6,798 nucleotides of DNA from Zhengella sp041738295. Lineage in GTDB: Bacteria > Pseudomonadota > Alphaproteobacteria > Rhizobiales > Rhizobiaceae. Every line of letters begins with the position of its first letter. The first letter of the stretch is position 1. Under the pieces are notes generated by a model. The model did not search any database. It worked only from the letters and a program-made list of their open reading frames with translations, and was not told where the DNA came from. Made by a program: the position numbers and the translations under genes. The stretch covers positions 1 to 6,798 of the forward strand of contig JBGSQC010000282.1 in assembly GCA_041738295.1 (NCBI GenBank), read 5' to 3'. This document shows positions 1 to 4,179 of this stretch, in pieces.

Positions 1-847
1 CACGGTGCTGCGCCTCGGTGATGGCCGCTTGGTCGTGGAACGCGGCCCGGATGAAAACCGCCGGATGCTCCGCAATTCGCGAGACGTCGTGATCGAGCGG
101 CTGCCCGGCCAGCGCCAGCGCGAGACCATCACACGCCCGAACGGCTCCAGCGTGGTCACCATCTACAACCGCTATGGCGATATCATTCGCCGGTCTCGCA
201 TCAATCCCGATGGCCGCGAAATTGTCATCTTCATCCTGCCCGCCGACCGCTGGGACCGCACGCCCGGCTGGGATCGTGATCCGGGATATGATCTCCCGCC
301 CATCGTCATTGGCGTACCCTATGACGACTATATCTGGGAGCCGGAACAGGCCTCGGCTGACGACTATTATGACTTCCTCTACCAGCCGCCGGTCGAGACC
401 TCCGAGCGCCTCTACTCTGTTGACGAGGTGCGCCGCTCCGCCCGCCTTCGCCAGAAGCTTCCCCGTGTCGATCTGTCGACCGTGACCTTTGCGCTCGGTT
501 CGGCAGAAGTCCGCGAAGGCGACGTTCAAAAGCTGGAAGCCCTTGCCGAAGGCATGAACCGCATCCTGAAGGAAAACCCGGGCGAGACCTTCCTGATCGA
601 AGGCCACACCGACGCCATCGGATCGGAAGAGGCCAATCTGGCTCTGTCTGACCGCCGCGCCGAAGCTGTTGCCGTGGCACTGACCGATGTGTTTGGCCTG
701 CCTGCGGAGAACCTGGTGACACAGGGCTATGGCGAAAGCGACCTCAAGGTTGCCACGGAGTCTGCAGAGGAACGCAACCGCCGTGTCACGGTACGCCGCA
801 TCACGGCGCTCGTCACCGACAGCAACGCGCAGGTTTCAGCCCGCTGA
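1..847 (+). CDS. OmpA-family outer-membrane/peptidoglycan-associated protein, 3' part (5' end outside window)
   Basis: The reading frame is open from the first bases to TGA at 845-847, so the gene probably begins upstream; a GTG at 5 is in frame but cannot be judged as a start. Counting from that GTG, residues 1-80 are rich in Arg, Asp and Gly and hold repeat-like stretches such as RPNGSSVVTIYNRYGD and RINPDGREIVIF. Residues 81-130 are acidic and Tyr-rich. Residues 158-266 form an OmpA C-terminal domain: HTDAIG at 201-206, NLALSDRRA at 211-219, QGYGES at 240-245 and ERNRRVTVRR at 256-265. In this family the Asp of the HTD motif and an Arg of the NRRV motif bind the diaminopimelate of peptidoglycan, so the protein probably anchors the outer membrane or a surface structure to the wall. 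No transmembrane barrel is visible in the part seen. Family assignment is firm; the specific role is unknown. Confidence 0.88.
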   Translation, partial: TVLRLGDGRLVVERGPDENRRMLRNSRDVVIERLPGQRQRETITRPNGSSVVTIYNRYGDIIRRSRINPDGREIVIFILPADRWDRTPGWDRDPGYDLPPIVIGVPYDDYIWEPEQASADDYYDFLYQPPVETSERLYSVDEVRRSARLRQKLPRVDLSTVTFALGSAEVREGDVQKLEALAEGMNRILKENPGETFLIEGHTDAIGSEEANLALSDRRAEAVAVALTDVFGLPAENLVTQGYGESDLKVATESAEERNRRVTVRRITALVTDSNAQVSAR

Positions 848-873
848 CACCGGTTAAGGCGCTAGCCATGATG

Positions 874-903
874 AAACCCCGCCGGCCAGCCGGCGGGGTT
901 TTG
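874..903 (+). terminator. Rho-independent terminator after the OmpA-family gene
   Basis: A near-perfect GC-rich stem pairs 874-885 with 890-901 around a four-base loop, and the 3' arm ends in TTTT. It starts 26 bases after the stop codon of the OmpA-family gene. The A-run at the 5' arm could also give a weak signal on the other strand, but no minus-strand gene ends here. Confidence 0.9.
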
Positions 904-930
904 CATTTCCAGGCTCTCCATTGAAAACAC

Positions 931-972
931 CCGGTAACAAGGCTTGATCGCCACCGGGGAACCTTGTTCCGG
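931..972 (+). repeat. Inverted repeat in the leader of the small membrane-protein gene
   Basis: AACAAGG at 936-942 is complementary to CCTTGTT at 962-968. CCGG at 931-934 extends the pairing to CCGG at 969-972, with a single bulged T at 935, giving about 11 base pairs and a 19-base loop. No T-tract follows, so it is not a standard terminator. It lies about 50 bases before the ATG at 1021 and could be a leader structure or an operator. Function unknown. Confidence 0.5.
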
Positions 973-1020
973 GCTCGCCCGTTTGGCTGGAGACTGATGG
1001 AGAGCAAAAGGAGAACTGAC

Positions 1021-1449
1021 ATGAGAGACCCCAATTCCCCGACCCCCGGCCCCGCCATGCCGCATCCCGATCCGGCAAGACCCGTTACCGATCCGGCTCA
1101 GGAACCGCGCCGCAGCTCCTACAATGAACCCGTTGCCCGCACATCTTCGGGTGCCGGCGGGTGGATTGCCGCCGGTGTTGTTGCCGCTCTGCTGGCGATC
1201 GGCGCCATCTGGATGACATCGGGCGATACGACAAACCAGACGACCAATGTCGACCGTCCGGTTGAAGAGGGCCAGACCACCATTCCGGGCCAGACGGAAA
1301 ATCCGCCGACCGGCTCGGTCACTCCGGAACCGGCCCCGGCTCCGGCTCCGCAGACCGATACGGCACCGACTGATGTTGCCCCGGCTCCGGCGCCTGGCAG
1401 CGACACTGTTCCCCCGGAACAGCCGGCGACGCCTGCTCCGGCACAGTAA
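1021..1449 (+). CDS. Small single-pass membrane protein with a proline/alanine-rich tail (hypothetical)
   Basis: I do not recognise a named family. The ATG at 1021 is chosen because AAGGAG at 1008-1013 sits seven bases before it; in-frame starts at 964 (TTG) and 997 (ATG) lack such a site. The product has 142 residues. Residues 1-45 are polar and Pro-rich with arginines at 20, 30, 31 and 40. Residues 47-66 (GWIAAGVVAALLAIGAIWM) form one transmembrane helix. Residues 68-142 are low-complexity Thr, Pro and Ala with PAPAPAP-type runs and no cysteine. The arginines before the helix predict an N-in, C-out topology, with the Pro/Ala tail spanning the periplasm. Such tails often act as spacers or wall-facing tethers, but that is inference. 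The gene stands alone between two terminators. GC-rich CCGGCTCCGG repeats encode the tail. Confidence 0.8.
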   Translation: MRDPNSPTPGPAMPHPDPARPVTDPAQEPRRSSYNEPVARTSSGAGGWIAAGVVAALLAIGAIWMTSGDTTNQTTNVDRPVEEGQTTIPGQTENPPTGSVTPEPAPAPAPQTDTAPTDVAPAPAPGSDTVPPEQPATPAPAQ

Positions 1450-1474
1450 GGTCGGGCATCAAACGGCAAAAGAT

Positions 1475-1509
1475 TGGCCGCACCGGTTTTCCGGTGCGGT
1501 CTTTTTTTT
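1475..1509 (+). terminator. Rho-independent terminator after the small membrane-protein gene
   Basis: CCGCACCGG at 1478-1486 pairs perfectly with CCGGTGCGG at 1491-1499 around a TTTT loop, and eight T residues follow at 1502-1509. This is a textbook terminator for the plus-strand gene ending at 1449. The convergent minus-strand lipoprotein gene ends at 1538. Read on that strand the same stem is followed by a poorer CCAATCTTTT tract, so it may also stop that transcript, less efficiently. Confidence 0.93.
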
Positions 1510-1537
1510 GCGCATAGGCCTGTGATTGCAGGCGGGA

Positions 1538-1861
1538 TCAATAAAGCCCGGACGATTTACCAGGTATTGCCAGCAAGGCCGGAAGCGGTGCCCGATAAGA
1601 CGACACCGTGACCGGTTGAGCCAGGGCAGCGGCAGCCTCGCGTTCGGCCCGCCTCTCGCGCGCCCGTTCATTGGCTTTGGCGACACCGCGCCCGACCAGC
1701 CGCGCGGTCCCGACGGTCGTCTTCACCGCGGTCTTGGCCACGACGTAGGTTGTTGCCCCGGCAACAACGACAGCCGTGCCACATCCGCCCAAGCCAAAGC
1801 CGAGCAAGGGCAGCAGCACAAGGACAGCCATGGAAGAGGAACGGCGGGAATGAGAGCTCAT
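1538..1861 (-). CDS. Small putative lipoprotein, Val/Ala/Gly-rich with a charged Arg/Glu segment
   Basis: Starting at the ATG at 1861 the product has 107 residues. Residues 1-10 carry His and two Arg, residues 11-23 are hydrophobic (MAVLVLLPLLGFG), and LGGC at 24-27 is a lipobox, so Cys27 should be lipidated and the protein attached to a membrane. The mature part begins with a Val/Ala/Thr/Gly-rich amphipathic stretch (28-62), then a highly charged helix-like segment NERARERRAEREAAAA (64-79) and a short polar tail. I chose 1861 because a later ATG at 1831 would leave no positive n-region. No good ribosome-binding site precedes any candidate (a GTG at 1891 is also open), so the start is uncertain. 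Short lipoproteins of this style are common in Rhizobiales, and I cannot assign a function. It is divergent from the first DUF4189 gene and convergent with the membrane-protein gene. Confidence 0.72.
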   Translation of the reverse strand: MSSHSRRSSSMAVLVLLPLLGFGLGGCGTAVVVAGATTYVVAKTAVKTTVGTARLVGRGVAKANERARERRAEREAAAALAQPVTVSSYRAPLPALLAIPGKSSGLY

Positions 1862-1929
1862 GACCCATGTCCGCCCGATTCGGATTAACACAAGGTTATT
1901 GGGGCAGCAAAACTGTCTGAAAGAGACGA

Positions 1930-1958
1930 TTGCACTGGCCCCCGATTTCCAGCTATCA
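1930..1958 (+). promoter_or_regulatory. Candidate sigma-70-type promoter for the first DUF4189 gene
   Basis: TTGCAC at 1930-1935 is followed after 17 bases by CTATCA at 1953-1958. These resemble the TTGAC-like -35 and CTATAT-like -10 elements of rhizobial housekeeping promoters. Transcription would start near 1965, leaving a leader of about 40 bases before the ATG at 2005. This is assignment by eye only. Confidence 0.42.
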
Positions 1959-2004
1959 CATGCGCCGGGGCATCATTCGGACACTGTCACGGGAGACACC
2001 GCAG

Positions 2005-2382
2005 ATGACATTCACCGCCAAGTCGATTGCCCTTTCCGCAGCCCTTGCGCTCGCGGCACTGGTAGCCCCTGCAAATGCCGCCGACATGTTCGGGGCCATC
2101 GCCTATTCCCCAAATTCCGGTGCCTGGGGATGGTCCAAGGACTATACCAGCCAGAGCGAGGCAGAAACCCGCGCCATGGATGAGTGCGAAAGCCGCTCCA
2201 ATGGCGAGGAGTGCCAGGTGGCCTCGTGGTTCCGCAATGCCTGCGGCTCGCTCGCAACCGGCCCAGACGGCTGGGGTGCCGACTGGGGCAACGACCAGTG
2301 GGAAGCCGCAGCCAAGGCTCTGGAGCGCTGCTCCGAACATTCCATGACCTGCACGGTCAAGGAAAAGATCTGCGTCCAATAA
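2005..2382 (+). CDS. Secreted DUF4189-family protein, acidic paralogue
   Basis: The ATG at 2005 is preceded by GGGAG at 1991-1995 and opens a classical signal peptide; an in-frame upstream start at 1930 would bury it and has been rejected. The product has 125 residues, with likely cleavage after ANA at residue 25. The mature domain carries the DUF4189 pattern: FGAIAYSP at 29-36, GWS at 42-44, SWFRNACG at 74-81 and GWGADWGN at 89-96. Six cysteines at 61, 70, 80, 109, 116 and 123 could form three disulfides in the periplasm or outside the cell. The mature chain is acidic: 16 Asp/Glu against 8 Lys/Arg. DUF4189 has no agreed biochemical function; members occur as small exported proteins in several bacterial groups. 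The next gene on the same strand, 134 bases on, is a close paralogue. A weak 6-bp hairpin at 2388-2404 follows the stop but has no T-tract. Confidence 0.87.
   Translation: MTFTAKSIALSAALALAALVAPANAADMFGAIAYSPNSGAWGWSKDYTSQSEAETRAMDECESRSNGEECQVASWFRNACGSLATGPDGWGADWGNDQWEAAAKALERCSEHSMTCTVKEKICVQ
2227..2292 (+). repeat. Copy 1 of the duplicated DUF4189 core (21-bp and 26-bp identical blocks)
   Basis: Bases 2227-2247 are identical to 2728-2748, and bases 2267-2292 are identical to 2770-2795. Both blocks encode the conserved WFRNACG and GWGADWGN cores of the two DUF4189 proteins. Identity at the nucleotide level, beyond what the protein alone demands, suggests tandem duplication or occasional gene conversion. 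Confidence 0.8.
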
Positions 2383-2448
2383 CGGCCTCCGTCGAGCGGA
2401 CGGAAAGTGCCCCTGATCACACGGCAAACGCTTCTTAAAAAAGAAGGA

Positions 2449-2478
2449 TTGCCAAAATGGCATGAGCCATGGCTAAAT
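2449..2478 (+). promoter_or_regulatory. Candidate promoter with an inverted repeat in the spacer, for the second DUF4189 gene
   Basis: TTGCCA at 2449-2454 is separated by 18 bases from CTAAAT at 2473-2478. The spacer holds the inverted repeat ATGGC (2457-2461) and GCCAT (2466-2470), and an A-rich tract (2437-2442) lies just upstream. If this is the promoter, transcription begins near 2485, after the in-frame ATG at 2469, which supports the later start at 2517. Assigned by eye; moderate to low certainty. Confidence 0.33.
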
Positions 2479-2516
2479 CAGGACAAGGGGCTGCACTAAC
2501 CAGGCTGGGGGTTCCC

Positions 2517-2888
2517 ATGATCCGGACTTTCGTGAAATCTGCCGTTGTCGTGTTGCCACTGATGCTCGCAACCACGGCATCCGGCTTTGCCGACAATTTC
2601 GGCGCAATTGCCTATGCCCCGAACAACGGGGCCATGGGCTGGTCCTATGACTATTCCACCAGGGCCGATGCCGAAAACCGCGCCATGGACGAATGCCGTT
2701 CGCGCGCCAGCGGCTGCCGCATCGCCACCTGGTTCCGCAATGCCTGCGGCGCGGTTGCTTCCGGCCCGAACGGCTGGGGTGCCGACTGGGGCAACAGCCG
2801 CGAGCAGGCCGAGCGCAAGGCCGTGCGGCGCTGCTCGCAGCATTCGCACTCCTGCTCGTCCAAGCGCTGGGTTTGCACGACCCGCTGA
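2517..2888 (+). CDS. Secreted DUF4189-family protein, basic paralogue
   Basis: Starting at the ATG at 2517 the product has 123 residues. Residues 1-25 form a signal peptide (Arg3 and Lys7, then VVVLPLMLATT, cleavage probably after GFA). An in-frame ATG at 2469 would add 16 residues before it and is less likely; a G-rich GGGGG at 2507-2511 is the only, rather poor, ribosome-site candidate for 2517. The mature part shares most motifs with the preceding gene: FGAIAYAP, GWS, WFRNACG, and GWGADWGN at 86-93. It has six cysteines at 60, 67, 77, 106, 113 and 120; spacing matches the neighbour except for a two-residue gap between the first pair. Unlike the neighbour it is basic, with 14 Lys/Arg against 9 Asp/Glu. 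Exact 21-bp and 26-bp DNA identities with the upstream gene point to tandem duplication. Function unknown. Confidence 0.86.
   Translation: MIRTFVKSAVVVLPLMLATTASGFADNFGAIAYAPNNGAMGWSYDYSTRADAENRAMDECRSRASGCRIATWFRNACGAVASGPNGWGADWGNSREQAERKAVRRCSQHSHSCSSKRWVCTTR
2728..2795 (+). repeat. Copy 2 of the duplicated DUF4189 core
   Basis: This is the second copy of the direct repeat described at 2227-2292. The two exact blocks are 2728-2748 and 2770-2795, inside the basic DUF4189 gene. The sequence between and around the blocks has diverged, including all the substitutions that change the charge of the protein. Confidence 0.8.
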
Positions 2889-2906
2889 CCTGCCGAACAG
2901 CAGCAG

Positions 2907-2936
2907 CATCAACCCGGTAGCGATGCCGGGTTGATG
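2907..2936. repeat. Perfect 11-bp inverted repeat between convergent genes
   Basis: CATCAACCCGG at 2907-2917 pairs perfectly with CCGGGTTGATG at 2926-2936 around an eight-base loop. No T-tract follows on either strand. It lies 18 bases after the stop of the basic DUF4189 gene and may help termination or protect the 3' end of the mRNA. A second hairpin follows at once. Confidence 0.7.
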
Positions 2937-2942
2937 GCCGCC

Positions 2943-2966
2943 CCCGGCAGACAATGCCGGGTTCTT
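2943..2966 (+). terminator. Probable Rho-independent terminator after the basic DUF4189 gene
   Basis: CCCGGCA at 2943-2949 pairs with TGCCGGG at 2955-2961 around a five-base loop, followed by TTCTT. The T-tract is short and interrupted, so it is weaker than the other terminators in the window. It is the better terminator candidate of the two hairpins between the convergent genes ending at 2888 and 2983. Confidence 0.6.
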
Positions 2967-2982
2967 ATACTTCGGCAAAGCG

Positions 2983-3339
2983 TCAGTCGGCGCGTGCCCA
3001 GGTCTCGGCATCGCAGAAGGCGTCCCCGATGGCGCAACCCTTGATCTTCAGCTCATCGCCGAAGACCATGGCCGTGCCATTGAAAGACAAGAGCCGCATT
3101 TTTTCCGGGTGCTTCATGGCCGAACCGCGCCAAATGTCGCCCTGCTTCTCCATGCCGTGGCACATTTCGAAGCCGGGCTGAGTTCCACCTGAAATCGAGC
3201 AAGTGAGCTTGCCGTCGATCACAGCCGCCGTGACGACGTCACCATTGGGCCGTTTCCACTGGCCCTCGATCTCGTCTGCCGCCGCAGCCGGTCCTGCTGC
3301 CAGCAGGAGCGCGGACACAATGATCCCCTTGATGCGCAT
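2983..3339 (-). CDS. Small secreted protein, DUF2147-like, four cysteines
   Basis: The ATG at 3339 is fixed by a strong GGAGG (bases 3347-3351 on this strand), seven bases upstream. The frame stays open to 3543 but nothing supports an earlier start. The product has 118 residues: a signal peptide at 1-20 (Arg2, Lys4, then IIVSALLLAAGPAAA), then a short domain with EGQWKRPNGDVV at 25-36 and KIKGCAIGDAFCDAETWAR at 98-116. The Gly-x-Trp near the start and the Leu-Lys-Ile-x-Gly-Cys...Cys...Trp-x-Arg ending resemble DUF2147 proteins. That match is by pattern only, and the middle is shorter and more divergent than usual. Cysteines at 47, 60, 102 and 109 could form two disulfides in the periplasm. 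It converges on the DUF4189 pair and is divergent from the UPF0114 gene. Catalytic activity is not apparent. Confidence 0.75.
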   Translation of the reverse strand: MRIKGIIVSALLLAAGPAAAADEIEGQWKRPNGDVVTAAVIDGKLTCSISGGTQPGFEMCHGMEKQGDIWRGSAMKHPEKMRLLSFNGTAMVFGDELKIKGCAIGDAFCDAETWARAD

Positions 3340-3435
3340 GATTTTTCCTCCAGATGTCCGATATGCCGGACTTGTTTTCCCGAACGCCCCCTGACGCCCG
3401 GTCTTTGGGAAAAATCTTACCGGCAAGCAGGCCAA

Positions 3436-3447
3436 CCGCAATTGCGG
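3436..3447. repeat. Perfect 12-bp palindrome in the divergent intergenic region
   Basis: CCGCAATTGCGG is its own reverse complement. It overlaps the first of two TTGCGGCAA motifs (3442-3450) and lies about 100 bases upstream of the start of the DUF2147-like gene. It may be a binding site for a dimeric regulator; no regulator is assigned. Confidence 0.45.
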
Positions 3448-3504
3448 CAATCCGCCGCATGCTGTTAATTTGTCGCATCGACCGAATGGCGTTAGTTGCG
3501 GCAA
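3442..3504. promoter_or_regulatory. Two direct copies of TTGCGGCAA, possible paired operators
   Basis: TTGCGGCAA occurs at 3442-3450 and again at 3496-3504, start-to-start 54 bases, which is near five helical turns. Each copy is itself a dyad, TTGC-G-GCAA. Both lie in the 241-base region between the divergent starts at 3339 and 3581, so one regulator could control both genes, possibly by looping. The rest of this region (3340-3580) shows no gene, and I could not assign confident promoters in it. Confidence 0.4.
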
Positions 3505-3580
3505 AGCTGTGCGGTTAACATCTTCTCGCGCATGCGATAACAACCACCTGCCCCGATCAGTCCTTTCCGGAAATCATCCC

Positions 3581-4117
3581 ATGAAGCGCCTTGAACTTGC
3601 CGTCGAAGCCGTCATCCTTGCGTCGCGCTGGCTGCTGGTCGTTTTCTACTTCGGCCTCGCCATCGCTCTGGCCATCTATGCGCTTTCCTTTGCGGGCAAG
3701 CTCATGGAATTCATCTCAAAGATCACCGAACTCGATGACACTGCAACCATCCTGAAGATGCTCGGGCTGATCGATGCGGCGCTGATCGCCTCGCTGGTGG
3801 TGATGGTCATCATCTCCGGCTACGAAAACTTCGTCTCGCGCTTCGACAACTCCAATGGCGAAGTGCACTGGTTGGGCACGATTGATGCCGGCTCGCTGAA
3901 GATCAAGGTGGCTTCCACCATCGTGGCGATTTCCTCCATCCACCTGCTGCAGATCTTCCTGAACAATGCCCAGTATTCTGGCGAACAGCTGATGTGGCTG
4001 ACCATCATGCACATGGCTTTCGTCTTCTCTGCCTTTTTCCTGGCCTATATCGACAAGATCACCCAGTCGGGCAAAGCCGCGAAGAAACCAAAGGCGGATG
4101 ACGTTCCGCAAATCTGA
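3581..4117 (+). CDS. UPF0114 / YqhA-family (TIGR00645-type) inner-membrane protein
   Basis: The ATG at 3581 gives 178 residues, close to the 160-180 typical of this family; an upstream in-frame start at 3470 would add 37 residues that lack family character. No strong ribosome site is seen, only CCGGAAA about ten bases upstream. Four hydrophobic helices are visible at about 14-36, 58-80, 108-127 and 137-157. The family-like GYENFVSRF sequence follows helix 2 (80-88), and an SRWLL motif opens helix 1 (15-19). The C-terminus is lysine-rich and soluble (KAAKKPKAD at 165-173). YqhA-type proteins sit in the inner membrane; their biochemical role is not established. The gene appears to be transcribed alone and ends in a bidirectional terminator shared with rpoD. 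Confidence 0.88.
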   Translation: MKRLELAVEAVILASRWLLVVFYFGLAIALAIYALSFAGKLMEFISKITELDDTATILKMLGLIDAALIASLVVMVIISGYENFVSRFDNSNGEVHWLGTIDAGSLKIKVASTIVAISSIHLLQIFLNNAQYSGEQLMWLTIMHMAFVFSAFFLAYIDKITQSGKAAKKPKADDVPQI

Positions 4118-4127
4118 GGTCGGCAAC

Positions 4128-4155
4128 AAAAACCCGGCGTCTCCGCCGGGTTTTT
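4128..4155. terminator. Bidirectional terminator between the UPF0114 gene and rpoD
   Basis: CCCGGCG at 4133-4139 pairs with CGCCGGG at 4144-4150 around a TCTC loop. The stem is flanked by an A-run (4128-4132) and a T-run (4151-4156), which extend it and give each strand a U-tract. It begins 11 bases after the UPF0114 stop (4117) and 25 bases past the rpoD stop (4180), so it should end both convergent transcripts. Confidence 0.92.
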
Positions 4156-4179
4156 TCTGTCTATCCAATGTCTGGAACC

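Noticed and set aside
306..722. Minus-strand frame inside the OmpA-family gene
   Set aside because: Arg/Gly-rich with no motif; the plus frame has a clear OmpA domain.
1119..1541. Minus-strand frame opposite the Pro/Ala-rich membrane protein
   Set aside because: Its Gly/Ala/Val-rich composition is the antisense reading of the Pro/Ala repeats, and it crosses the strong terminator at 1475-1509.
2388..2404. TCCGTC/GACGGA hairpin just after the first DUF4189 stop as a terminator
   Set aside because: Only 6 bp and followed by AAGTG, not T residues; the transcript may continue into the second gene.
2431..2446. CTTCTT-AAAA-AAGAAG hairpin as a terminator for the first DUF4189 gene
   Set aside because: The stem is short and A/T-rich and no T-tract follows. 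It is more likely an A-rich element upstream of a promoter.
1987..3011. Long minus-strand frames opposite the two DUF4189 genes (1987-2463 and 2496-3011)
   Set aside because: They are antisense shadows of the plus-strand genes, which have signal peptides and family motifs. The two shadows resemble each other only because the genes are duplicated.
3340..3543. N-terminal extension of the DUF2147-like gene
   Set aside because: The GGAGG site and signal peptide at 3339 set the start, and the extension is not signal-like.
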